From: Actinomycetota bacterium
GTDB lineage: Bacteria > Actinomycetota > Thermoleophilia > Gaiellales > F1-60-MAGs149
DNA: 64,000 bases
Assembly: GCA_009885805.1 (NCBI GenBank)
Contig: VFJZ01000006.1
Location: forward strand, 78,665 to 142,664
Reading direction: 5' to 3'
Numbering within the stretch: the stretch's first letter is position 1; every line of letters begins with the position of its first letter. This document shows positions 25,416 to 33,299 of the stretch, one piece after another. The position numbers and the translations under genes were made by a program. The notes under the pieces are model-generated. The model searched no databases, was not told the DNA's origin, and worked only from the letters and a program-made list of their open reading frames with translations.

Positions 25416-26205
25416 CGCGCGCCGCCGCCGTCGCCTCGGCGTGGAACTCCCGATACATCTCGTGGACCGCGCCGCGGCCGTCGCCGAACCGCGCGACCGC
25501 CTCGTCGTACGGCAGCTCCGGATCAGCCTCGATCGCGTCCAGCCACGCGAGGTTGCGGGCGAGCAGGCCGGGGTCGGTCGTGCCGCCGTGGCAGGGCAGG
25601 ACGACGAGTGGATCGAGCGCGGCGAGGCGCTCCAGCGAGCGGCGCATCGCGACGAACCCCTCGGGGGTCTCGACGTGCGGGAACGGCACCTCGGCCGCGT
25701 CGGCCGCGAGCAGGAGCCTGAGTTCCGGCACCCACAGCGAGACGTGGTCGTCGCTGTGCCCGGGCGTGTGGAGCAGTTCGATCCTCAGGTCGCCGCCGTC
25801 CAGCAGCAAGCCCTCGTCGCCGAACAGGACCGTTGGCGGCGTCGCCACCACCTCGTCGAAACGGCCCGGCATCCGCTCGCGCCACCGCGCCAGGTCGGCC
25901 TCCGCCTCGGCCCCGGTGAGGCGCTCACCGCAGCGGCGGTGGCCGATGATCGGTGCCTCGCCGGCGAAGACCTGGTTGCCCCAGGCGTGGTCGTAGTCGG
26001 CGTGGCTGTCGACGACGACCAGCAGCCGGCCGGCGCGGTCGTCCGCGATCGCGTCTCGCAGTCGGCGGGCGTCGGCCGGCGTCGACATCGTGTCGACGAC
26101 GACGAGCAGGCGCCTTGTCCGGACGACGAACGTGTCGACCTCGTCGCCGAGCCGGAAGCGGCGGATCCGACCGTCGACCCCGGGTGGTTCCTCCGAGAAA
26201 CGCAC
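25396..26205 (-). CDS. Metallo-beta-lactamase-fold hydrolase
   Basis: 269 residues from GTG 26205, 2 bp after the nitrile hydratase accessory gene. VVDSHADYDHAWGNQVF is the HxxxDH zinc motif (first His present, HADYDH), LLHTPGHSDDHVSLWVP the metal-binding GHSxDH, AADAAEV the bridging Asp, and VLPCHGG the terminal His. Family members hydrolyse thioesters, lactones or other esters. Placement as fifth gene of the nitrile hydratase operon suggests a role downstream of amide formation or in detoxification, but its substrate cannot be read from sequence. Confidence 0.83.
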   Translation of the reverse strand: MRFSEEPPGVDGRIRRFRLGDEVDTFVVRTRRLLVVVDTMSTPADARRLRDAIADDRAGRLLVVVDSHADYDHAWGNQVFAGEAPIIGHRRCGERLTGAEAEADLARWRERMPGRFDEVVATPPTVLFGDEGLLLDGGDLRIELLHTPGHSDDHVSLWVPELRLLLAADAAEVPFPHVETPEGFVAMRRSLERLAALDPLVVLPCHGGTTDPGLLARNLAWLDAIEADPELPYDEAVARFGDGRGAVHEMYREFHAEATAAARVSRAPR

Positions 26206-26207
26206 CG

Positions 26208-26474
26208 CTACGGGGCGGCGCCGTGCGTCGCGACGAGCCGGTCGAGGGCGTCGATCCAGGCCGTGTAGTACGCCGCGGCCGGGTCCTCGTCGGGATCGTG
26301 GCCATGCCGCTCGATCGCGGCGGCGAGGGCGTCGCGCCACTCGACCGCGCCGATGCCGAGCGAGCGCATCGCGACGACGCCGAGGCCGAGCGCGCGGGCC
26401 TGCCACGGCTCCTCGAAGACGAGCTCGCCGTTCGCGCGCGGGAGGTCGAGCGTTGTCAGCAGCGGATCGGTCAT
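26208..26474 (-). CDS. Nitrile hydratase accessory protein (P14K-type)
   Basis: 88 residues from ATG 26474, overlapping the alpha-subunit stop (ATGA). Small helical protein with the family pattern: [30 protein letters not shown], then [14 protein letters not shown] and [15 protein letters not shown]. Such activators resemble the beta-subunit N-terminal half; they bind the alpha subunit and help insert cobalt and oxidise the active-site cysteines. It sits directly after the alpha gene, as usual for cobalt-type enzymes. Confidence 0.88.
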   Translation of the reverse strand: MTDPLLTTLDLPRANGELVFEEPWQARALGLGVVAMRSLGIGAVEWRDALAAAIERHGHDPDEDPAAAYYTAWIDALDRLVATHGAAP

Positions 26475-27106
26475 ACCGCTGCCGGTGCGCGTGGCACGCC
26501 CGTGCCGATCATGGAGTCGCGCGTGACGAGCGCCGCCAACTCGTCCTCACTCAGATCGTCGCTGCCAGCCGGGCGCTGTGGCAGCACCAGGTAGCGCACC
26601 TCGGCGGTCGAGTCCCAGACCCGGATCTCGGTCGCCGCGGGGAGTTCGAGGTCGAACTCGCGCAGCACGCTGCGGGGCTCGGCGACGACGCGGGCGCGAT
26701 ACGGCGGGCTCTTGTACCACGTCGGCGGCAGACCGAGCACCGGCCACGGATAGCAGGAGCAGAGCGTGCAGACGATGACGTTGTGCGTGTCGGGCGTGTT
26801 CTCGACGACGACCATCGTCTGGCCCTCCTCACCGCCGTAGCCGAGCTCGGCGATCGCCGCCGTGCCGTCGGCGAGCAGCCGCTCGCGGTAGGCCGGATCG
26901 CTCCAGGCACGCGCGACGACGCGCGCCCCGTTCTGCGGCCCGACGTCGTTGACGTAGTGGTCGATGACGGCGTCGATCGCGTCGCTCGCCACGATCCCCT
27001 TCTCGACCAGGAGCGCTTCGAGTGCGCGCGTGCGCAACTCGGCCTCGCTCGCCGATCGCGGGTGGTGGTGGCCGTGCTCGTCGTGGTCGTGCTCGTGCTC
27101 GTGCAT
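26471..27106 (-). CDS. nthA: Nitrile hydratase subunit alpha, cobalt type
   Basis: 211 residues from ATG 27106. Hydrates nitriles to amides. The metal loop [10 protein letters not shown] has cysteines 113, 116 and 118; Thr after the first Cys marks the cobalt (not iron) class. Downstream [22 protein letters not shown] is conserved. Residues 1-15 are a His/Asp/Glu tail with eight histidines (2, 4, 6, 8, 11, 13-15), similar to tails in other cobalt-type alpha subunits and probably a metal-capture segment. TGATG junction with the beta gene implies coupled translation. Confidence 0.93.
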   Translation of the reverse strand: MHEHEHDHDEHGHHHPRSASEAELRTRALEALLVEKGIVASDAIDAVIDHYVNDVGPQNGARVVARAWSDPAYRERLLADGTAAIAELGYGGEEGQTMVVVENTPDTHNVIVCTLCSCYPWPVLGLPPTWYKSPPYRARVVAEPRSVLREFDLELPAATEIRVWDSTAEVRYLVLPQRPAGSDDLSEDELAALVTRDSMIGTGVPRAPAAV

Positions 27107-27747
27107 CAGACCGGCTCCAGGTAGCGTTGCCAGAGATCGGCGTGGACGAGATGATCGCCGACATCGGCGCCCCACAGGTCGCGGGCGGCGAAGCGGACGG
27201 CGTAGACGGTCTCGGTGACGGCGTTGTCGACGTCGGGGACACCGTCGTCGCCGTGGACGATCGCGATCACCCCGGCGGCGCCGCGCAGGTAGCGCGGGCA
27301 GCGCGTGTGCCAGAACGGCCGCATGCGGCGGACGCGGACGCTGTCGCCGACGGCGAAGCGTGGCGCGACCGGGGGCCGTAGCGGCCGCCGCCGCTGCAAC
27401 GCCCGCACCAGTTTGGCTGCCGCCACCGGGTCGTCGGTCCGCTGCGGCGTCTCCCCGGCCGCGAGCCGCGCCGCCATCGCGTCAACCTCGGCGTGCGTGA
27501 TCGCGCCGGTCTCGACCAGCGCCAGTTCAGCCTCGAACAGCCACTTGCCGTAGTAGGACTCCTCGAGGTAGCGCGCCGGCCCGATCCGCTCGATCGTGTG
27601 ACGGAAGCCGTGCGCCGAGTAGGGGCCGGTCGCGAGCGCGAGCACGAACGCCCGCCGCTCCCAGTCGGCATGGGTCGGCTCCTCGGCGCCGGGCCAGGTA
27701 GCCGGACCGAAGCCCTGCATGCCGCCGAGATCGTGGACGCCGTCCAT
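27106..27747 (-). CDS. nthB: Nitrile hydratase subunit beta
   Basis: 213 residues from ATG 27747, with the canonical N-terminus [15 protein letters not shown] that wraps around the alpha subunit. [22 protein letters not shown] is the helical core with the conserved Arg that hydrogen-bonds oxidised cysteines. The C-terminal SH3-like barrel begins near [18 protein letters not shown] and contains [13 protein letters not shown] and [10 protein letters not shown]. It forms an alpha-beta heterodimer with the next gene product. It is followed by alpha, accessory and hydrolase genes and preceded by a second beta-like gene, all TGATG or ATGA coupled. Confidence 0.92.
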   Translation of the reverse strand: MDGVHDLGGMQGFGPATWPGAEEPTHADWERRAFVLALATGPYSAHGFRHTIERIGPARYLEESYYGKWLFEAELALVETGAITHAEVDAMAARLAAGETPQRTDDPVAAAKLVRALQRRRPLRPPVAPRFAVGDSVRVRRMRPFWHTRCPRYLRGAAGVIAIVHGDDGVPDVDNAVTETVYAVRFAARDLWGADVGDHLVHADLWQRYLEPV

Positions 27748-28409
27748 CAGGCCGCCTCGAGGTACGACTCGAACAGGTCGGCGAGGATCGTGCACCGCTC
27801 GCCGTCGTCGCCGAACACGTCGCAGCTCGCGAAGCGGACGAGGTAGACGGCCTCGATGTCGCCACCGGGCACGCGGTCGCCCGGGTGGATCCGCTCGACC
27901 CGGCCGCGACAGCCGCGCAGGTAACGGGGGAGCCGGTTGTGGCCGACGGGCCGCGCGCGGCGAACGCGGACGGCGGCGCCCGGCCCGAAGCGCGGTGCGA
28001 CAGCGGCCGCGAGCGGCCTGGCGCGACGAAGTTCCGCGAGGAGGTGCGCGGCCTGCGCCGGGTCGCTGGTCGGCGTCGGTGCGTGGCCACCCGCGACGCG
28101 GTCCGCCATCGCCTTGATCTCGGCCGGGGTGACGACGCCGTTGGCCACCACGCCGCGCTCCGTCGAGTAGACCCAGCGCTCGAAGTAGCCGACGCGCAGG
28201 TACTCCGCCGGCGCCATCTCCTCACGGTCGGCCCGGCTGGAGTTCCTGCGAAGGCGCTCCACGCCGGTGATCAGCGCGAGCGCGAACGCCCTGATCTCCC
28301 AGTCTTCGTGCCACGGCTCCTCCGCGCCCGGCCAGGTGGCGGCGCCGAAGCCCTGCATCCCACCCATGTCGTGGACGCCGTCGATGGCGGCAACGATACT
28401 CCACCGCAT
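27747..28409 (-). CDS. Second nitrile hydratase beta-like subunit
   Basis: 220 residues from ATG 28409. It resembles the adjacent beta subunit throughout ([80 protein letters not shown]), but the central helix differs (LRRNSSRADREEM) in place of FRHTIER. The codon where the family starts is ATC (28385-28383), so translation must begin upstream; ATG 28409 adds eight residues and overlaps the divergent esterase ATG by two bases. It may pair with the same alpha subunit as an alternative or third subunit. Confidence 0.75.
   Translation of the reverse strand: MRWSIVAAIDGVHDMGGMQGFGAATWPGAEEPWHEDWEIRAFALALITGVERLRRNSSRADREEMAPAEYLRVGYFERWVYSTERGVVANGVVTPAEIKAMADRVAGGHAPTPTSDPAQAAHLLAELRRARPLAAAVAPRFGPGAAVRVRRARPVGHNRLPRYLRGCRGRVERIHPGDRVPGGDIEAVYLVRFASCDVFGDDGERCTILADLFESYLEAA
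28395..28400 (+). promoter_or_regulatory. Candidate -10 box for the CE7 esterase gene
   Basis: GATACT lies 7 nt before ATG 28408 with no Shine-Dalgarno between. It overlaps the first codons of the divergent beta-like gene if that gene begins at 28409. Confidence 0.4.
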
Positions 28410-29385
28410 GCCGCACTTCGACCTCCCGCTCGCCGAGCTTCGCACACATCGCTGCGCCGCACCCGCGCCCGACGACCTCGACGGGTACTGGGCGCGCGCG
28501 CTCGCCGAGACCCGCACGCTGGCATCCGATCCGGTGTTCGAGCCGTACGAGTCGAGTGTCTACGGCGAGCTCGCCGTGGACGACGTCACCTTCTCCGGCG
28601 GCGGCGGACACCCGATCAAGGCCTGGTTCCTGCGGCCGCGGCGCCCCACGTCCGACCGCCTCGCCTGCCGCGTCGTGTTCATCGGCTACGGCGGCGGTCG
28701 CGGGCTACCGGTGGCACACGCGCTCTACGCGGCCGCGGGCCACGCCACGCTCGTGATGGATACTCGCTCGCAGGGCGGCGAGTGGATGGTCGGTCACACG
28801 CCTGATCCCGCTCTCGGCTCGACCGGCCCGGAGCATCCGGGCGTGATGACCCGTGGCGTGCTCGATCCGGAGACCTACTACTACCGGCGCCTCTACTGCG
28901 ATGCTGTGCGGGCCGTCGAGACAGCCGCTGCGCACCCGCAGGTCGATCCGGCGCGGATTGCCGTCTCCGGCTTCTCGCAGGGCGGCGGCCTCGCGCTCGC
29001 CGCGGCCGCGCTGGCGCCCGAGCACGTGCGGCTCTGTTTCGCCGGCATGCCCTTCCTGTGCGACATCGAGCGGGCCATCACCGTCGCCGCCGAGCCGCCA
29101 TACACCGAGCTGGTCCGCTACCTCGCGCTGCACGTCGATCTGGAGGAGGCCGTCCGCCGGACGCTCCGCTACATCGACGTCGCCCTGCTCGCCCCGCGCA
29201 TTCGCTGTCCAACGCTCGTCTCGGTGGGGTTGATGGACCCGATCTGCCCACCATCCTCCGTCTTCGCGGCGTACAACGCGATCGAGGGCGCGAAGGACAT
29301 CGCCGTCCACGCCTTCATGGGCCACGAGGTGCCGGTGCAGCACGAGGAGCGCGAGCTCACGGAGTTCACGCTCGCCTTCTCGTAG
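28408..29385 (+). CDS. CE7-family acetyl esterase (acetylxylan esterase / cephalosporin-C deacetylase-like)
   Basis: 325 residues from ATG 28408. Alpha/beta-hydrolase of carbohydrate esterase family 7, which removes acetyl groups from xylooligosaccharides and similar small esters; usually cytosolic hexamers, and no signal peptide is seen. MPHFDLPLAELRTH is the typical N-terminus, MDTRSQGGEW follows the oxyanion region, GFSQGGGLALA holds the nucleophile Ser near residue 191, LMDPICPPSS the Asp and FMGHEVP the His. MTRGVLDPETYYYRRLYCDAVRA is the family-specific block. The stop codon TAG is also the start of the next gene's -10 box. Confidence 0.92.
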   Translation: MPHFDLPLAELRTHRCAAPAPDDLDGYWARALAETRTLASDPVFEPYESSVYGELAVDDVTFSGGGGHPIKAWFLRPRRPTSDRLACRVVFIGYGGGRGLPVAHALYAAAGHATLVMDTRSQGGEWMVGHTPDPALGSTGPEHPGVMTRGVLDPETYYYRRLYCDAVRAVETAAAHPQVDPARIAVSGFSQGGGLALAAAALAPEHVRLCFAGMPFLCDIERAITVAAEPPYTELVRYLALHVDLEEAVRRTLRYIDVALLAPRIRCPTLVSVGLMDPICPPSSVFAAYNAIEGAKDIAVHAFMGHEVPVQHEERELTEFTLAFS

Positions 29386-29388
29386 AGT
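29383..29388 (+). promoter_or_regulatory. -10 box of the DUF4062/STAND gene
   Basis: TAGAGT lies 7 nt before ATG 29396 and overlaps the stop codon of the upstream esterase gene. No Shine-Dalgarno is present, suggesting a leaderless mRNA separate from the esterase. Confidence 0.5.
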
Positions 29389-29395
29389 GAGCGAC

Positions 29396-32300
29396 ATGGC
29401 CGTTCCCTCGCGCGTCCTGCGCGTCTTCATCTCGTCCACGTTCCGGGACATGCAGGGCGAGCGCGAGGAACTCGTCAAGCGCGTCTTCCCCGGCATCCGC
29501 CGCCGCTGCGAGGAGCGCGGCGTCGTCTGGGGCGAGGTCGATCTGCGCTGGGGTGTGACCGACGAGCAGAAGGCAGAGGATGCCGTGCTGCCGATCTGCC
29601 TCGCGGAGATCGAGCGGACGCGGCCGTACTTCATCGGCATGCTCGGCGAGCGTTACGGCTGGGTGCCCGACGAGATTCCGTCCGACCTCGCCGACCGCGA
29701 GGCCTGGCTGCGCGACGACGCCGGACGCTCGGTGACGGAGATGGAGATCCTCCACGGCGTCCTGAACGCGCCCGAGATGGCTGACCACGCCTTCTTCTAC
29801 CTGCGCGCCCCGGAGTGGGTGGCGACCGTGCCCGAGGCCGAGCGCGGCACCTACGTCGAGGACACCGATGAGGGCCGTCGCCGACTGGTCGAGCTGAAGG
29901 CTCGCGTCCGCAGCTCCGCCTTCCCCGTGCGCGACTACGCCGACCCACGCGCGATCGGCGAGCAGGTGCGCGCTGATCTCGAGGCGCTGATCGACCGGCT
30001 GTTTCCGGCCGACGCCGCGCCTGGACACCACGAGCGCGTACGGCTCGACCAGGAGACCCATGCGGCCCGCCTCGCCGGCGGCACGATCGAGCGGAGGGCC
30101 GATCTCGTCGCCGTCGACGTCGCCGCCGACGCCGACGGCCCCGGCGTGGTCGTCTCCGGCGCGCCAGGCTGCGGCGTCTCGACACTGCTCGCCGCCTGGG
30201 CCGCGCGACGCGCTGCCGCCCGGCCGAACACCCTCGTCGTGACGCACTTTGTCGAGGCCCAGCGCGGCGAGGCATCCGAGGCGGCGATGCTCGCTGACCT
30301 CTGCCACGCCCTTGGCGATCCGGAGCCGTCCGGAGACCTGAGGATGCGGTTCGCCCAGGTCCTCCGTGACGCCACGGCCGAGCGCCCCGTCACGCTCGTC
30401 GTCGACGGCCTGCATCTGATCGAGGCCGCGGGCGGCGGGCTCGCCTGGCTCGCCGGCGAGCAGCCGGCCACCCTCCGCGTCGTCGCCGGGACCCGCCCCG
30501 GCGCGACGCTCGCGTGGCTCGTCCAGCGCGGTCATGGGCGCGTCGACCTGCAGCTCTTCGACGCCGCCCAGCGGACGGCCGCGACCGTGGCCTTCCTCGC
30601 CGCGTACGCGAAGGCCCTCGACCGGCCGTTACTCGACCGCATCGCAGGCGCCGAGGGGCTCGCGAGCCCGCGCCACCTGCGGACGGTCCTCGACGAGCTG
30701 CGCCAGCACGGCGACCACTTCACGCTCTCGCCGCTGCTCGACTCCCTGCTCGCGCCCGACGAGCTCGAAGGGCTCGTCGAGGTCGTGCTCGCACGCTACG
30801 AGCGCGACTACGAGCTCGACCGACCCGGCCTCGTCCGCGACGTCCTCGGCCCCGTCGCCGCGTCGCGGGCCGGGCTGACCGAGGCGGAGCTCGTCGACCT
30901 GCTCGGCGACGGCACGCGGCGAGCACTTTCCCAGCTGCAGATCGCCGCAGGTTCGCTGCTCCCGGACGTCGGCGGGCGGATCCGGCTCGGCTTCGACGAG
31001 GTTCGGGCCGTCGTCGGCCGGCGCTACCTTGCCGACCCGAGCGCGACCCATCGGCGTGTCGCTTCGCTCTTCGCGGCGACGCCGACGAGTGCCCGTGCCC
31101 TCGAGGAGCTCCCGTGGCAGCTGCTCGCGGCCGGGGATGCCGACGGGCTCGAGGCGCTCCTCGTCGACCCCTCGTTCATCGTCGCCGCCCACGACTTCGA
31201 CGCAAGCCTGCTGCCGCGGCTGTGGGCGCGCGCCGAGGAGCGCTCGGGCCTTCGCGCCGCGACCCTCTACGCGCCGTTCGCGGCCGATCCGGTCTCGCGC
31301 GCGACGTCGATCGTCACTCCGATCGTGCAGTCGCTCGGCGGCGCAGGTGTGGCGCTCGCACTCTGGAGCGCCACCGTCGAAACGCTGCGGCAGGACGACC
31401 CGAAGGCGCAGCTCCCGGGCGCGCTCGCGAGCCTCGGCGGCGCGCAGGCGCAGGCCGGTGACCTCGCGGCGGCGGCGGCGACCCTCGACGAGCTCGAACG
31501 GCGGCTTCCGCCGGACGCGCCGCAGCTCGCCATCGCGCTGCACCAGAACCGCGGCATCGTCCGCCGCCATCTCGGTCAGCGTGACGAGGCGCTCGTCGAC
31601 CTTGCGCGTGCCGAGGAGATCGCCCGAACCACCGGAGCGTTCGGCGACCTCCAGGCCGCCGCCGGCGAGCGGGCCGGCGTGCTCGTGGAGCTCGGTCGCC
31701 TGCAGGACGCGCTCGCCGCCAGCGAGATCCAGGTCGAAGCGGCGAACCGCAGCGGCAACCCGGGCGCCCGCATGCGCGCCCTCGTCACGCGCGCCACGCT
31801 GCTTCACCAGAGCGGCGACATCGCCGGCGCCGCCCGCGCGACGGGTGAGGGCGAGCACCTCGCCCGTGACCTCGGCGACCTCGAGTGGCTGGCGACGGCG
31901 CTCACCGTCCACGTCCAACTGCGTCAGTGGGAGAACCGGCTCGACCTCGCGCGCGAGCAGATCACCGAGCTCGCGGACGTCCGCGATCGCCTCGGCCAGG
32001 CGGACGTCGCGGCGCAGGTGCGGGCGATGCTGCAGGCCGTGCCGGCGGGGCGCGGCGATGAGGACCTCGCCCGGCTGCGCGACCTGGAGCAGCGGTCGCT
32101 GCAGCAGCAGGGCCGCGGCGACTACCAGGCCTGCATCGAGACCTGCCAGGAGATGGCGCAGATCGCGCGCAGGAGCGGCAACGACCGCGGGCTCGCGAGC
32201 GCGCTCGGGAACGAGGCGGTGGCCCTGCACTACCTCGGGCGAATGGACGACGCGCTGCCGCTGTTTCAGGAGCAGATCGGACTGCAACGGAAGATCGGCG

Positions 32301-32476
32301 ACCCGGTCGCGCTGGCGACGGCGCTGGCGAACACCGGGGAGTTGCTCGGCCGTCTCGGACGCAGCGACGAGGCGCTGGCGATGATCGGCGAGGCCGAGAC
32401 GCTGGCGCGTGGCGCCGGTCAGGCGGAGTTCGCGGGCCAGATCGCGCAACTGGCCGAGCAGATCCGGCGCCGGTAG
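29396..32476 (+). CDS. DUF4062-STAND NTPase-TPR protein (nephrocystin-3/TEP1-like), putative conflict protein
   Basis: 1026 residues from ATG 29396 (GTG 29387 is an alternative). Residues ~5-95: DUF4062 with LRVFISSTFRDMQGER, WGEVDLRWGVTDEQ and YFIGMLGERYGWVP, a TIR/SLOG-related Rossmann fold. Residues ~250-420: STAND-type ATPase with GAPGCGVSTLL at ~254 and TLVVDGLHLIE as Walker B; the Walker A lysine is replaced by Val. A winged-helix segment follows (RDVLGPVAASRAGLTEAELV). From ~670 to the end: about eight TPR-like helical hairpins. STAND proteins oligomerise after ligand or invader recognition by the repeat domain and activate the N-terminal effector. Followed 29 bp later by a VOC gene and converging on a SLOG/RyR operon. 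Confidence 0.85.
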   Translation: MAVPSRVLRVFISSTFRDMQGEREELVKRVFPGIRRRCEERGVVWGEVDLRWGVTDEQKAEDAVLPICLAEIERTRPYFIGMLGERYGWVPDEIPSDLADREAWLRDDAGRSVTEMEILHGVLNAPEMADHAFFYLRAPEWVATVPEAERGTYVEDTDEGRRRLVELKARVRSSAFPVRDYADPRAIGEQVRADLEALIDRLFPADAAPGHHERVRLDQETHAARLAGGTIERRADLVAVDVAADADGPGVVVSGAPGCGVSTLLAAWAARRAAARPNTLVVTHFVEAQRGEASEAAMLADLCHALGDPEPSGDLRMRFAQVLRDATAERPVTLVVDGLHLIEAAGGGLAWLAGEQPATLRVVAGTRPGATLAWLVQRGHGRVDLQLFDAAQRTAATVAFLAAYAKALDRPLLDRIAGAEGLASPRHLRTVLDELRQHGDHFTLSPLLDSLLAPDELEGLVEVVLARYERDYELDRPGLVRDVLGPVAASRAGLTEAELVDLLGDGTRRALSQLQIAAGSLLPDVGGRIRLGFDEVRAVVGRRYLADPSATHRRVASLFAATPTSARALEELPWQLLAAGDADGLEALLVDPSFIVAAHDFDASLLPRLWARAEERSGLRAATLYAPFAADPVSRATSIVTPIVQSLGGAGVALALWSATVETLRQDDPKAQLPGALASLGGAQAQAGDLAAAAATLDELERRLPPDAPQLAIALHQNRGIVRRHLGQRDEALVDLARAEEIARTTGAFGDLQAAAGERAGVLVELGRLQDALAASEIQVEAANRSGNPGARMRALVTRATLLHQSGDIAGAARATGEGEHLARDLGDLEWLATALTVHVQLRQWENRLDLAREQITELADVRDRLGQADVAAQVRAMLQAVPAGRGDEDLARLRDLEQRSLQQQGRGDYQACIETCQEMAQIARRSGNDRGLASALGNEAVALHYLGRMDDALPLFQEQIGLQRKIGDPVALATALANTGELLGRLGRSDEALAMIGEAETLARGAGQAEFAGQIAQLAEQIRRR

Positions 32477-32505
32477 ATTCGGAACATCCGACCGCGGAGG
32501 CAGCA

Positions 32506-33270
32506 ATGGCCGAGCGATCGACCGGGACCCCGTGCTGGGTCGACATCGCGACGAGTGACATCCCCGGAGCGATCGCCTTCTACGGCGGCCTGTTCGGCTG
32601 GGACTGCCAGCAGGGGCCGCCCGAGGTCGGTGGCTACACGATGTGCCTCGTGGACGGCAAGCCGGCCGCTGCTATCTCACCGGTCATGGGTGACGCGCCG
32701 GCAACGGCGCCGTACTGGACGACGTACCTCGCGTCGGACGACGCCGACGCGACGGTGGCCGCCGCCAGGGCGAACGGGGCGACGGTGACGGTGGAGCCGT
32801 TCGATGTGATGTCGTTCGGGCGGATGGCGATGATCTCCGATCCCGCCGGCGTGACGACCGGTATCTGGGAGAAGCGCGACCACCGCGGGTTCCTGACGGA
32901 CTTCACCGCCGGCGCCGTCTGCTGGCACGAGCACATCTCCCGCGACGACGCCGCGGGCGCCGCCTTCCTCGGTGCCGTCTTCGGCCTGGAGGGCGAGGCG
33001 TGGGCCGGGATGCCCGGCTACCGGGTGATGAAAAAGGATGGCGTCCCCGCCTGCGGCCTGATGCAGATGCGCGGGGGCTTTCCGGAGGACATGGGCCCGC
33101 AGTGGATGGCCTACGTCCAGGTCGATGACGTGGACGCCGCCTGCGAGAAGGTCGTCGCCCTGGGCGGGTCGGTCCCGCACGAGGCCTTCGACGTCGGGGG
33201 CGTCGGCCGGATCGCGATGATCACCGACACGCAGGGCGGACACGTCGGGATCGTCCAGCCGGTCCGGTGA
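32506..33270 (+). CDS. VOC-family protein with two glyoxalase-like domains
   Basis: 254 residues from ATG 32506, with a GGAGG Shine-Dalgarno (32495-32499). Two tandem vicinal-oxygen-chelate modules: first with TPCWVDIATSDIPGAIAFYGGLFGW and FGRMAMISDPAGVTTGIWE, second with VCWHEHISRDDAAGAAFLGAVFG and VGRIAMITDTQGGHVGIVQP. Members bind a divalent metal and act on small reactive compounds, or serve as resistance or hydroxylase-like proteins; actinobacterial two-domain versions are widespread. The TGA stop (33268-33270) is part of a palindromic repeat. Whether it works with the STAND gene is uncertain. Confidence 0.85.
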   Translation: MAERSTGTPCWVDIATSDIPGAIAFYGGLFGWDCQQGPPEVGGYTMCLVDGKPAAAISPVMGDAPATAPYWTTYLASDDADATVAAARANGATVTVEPFDVMSFGRMAMISDPAGVTTGIWEKRDHRGFLTDFTAGAVCWHEHISRDDAAGAAFLGAVFGLEGEAWAGMPGYRVMKKDGVPACGLMQMRGGFPEDMGPQWMAYVQVDDVDAACEKVVALGGSVPHEAFDVGGVGRIAMITDTQGGHVGIVQPVR

Positions 33271-33299
33271 AAGAAAGGGATCAGATCCCGATCTTTCAC
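33267..33299. repeat. Second palindromic repeat copy, supplying stop codons to both flanking genes
   Basis: Arms 33267-33282 and 33284-33299 pair at 14 of 16 positions around A 33283. The first 23 nt are identical to the copy at 24850-24872. TGA at 33268-33270 terminates the VOC gene, and TCA at 33296-33298, read as TGA on the minus strand, terminates the RyR gene. It is also a plausible bidirectional terminator. Confidence 0.8.

Noticed and set aside
24846..33299. CRISPR array
   Set aside because: The two palindromic copies are 8.4 kb apart with genes between; no regularly spaced repeats were seen anywhere.
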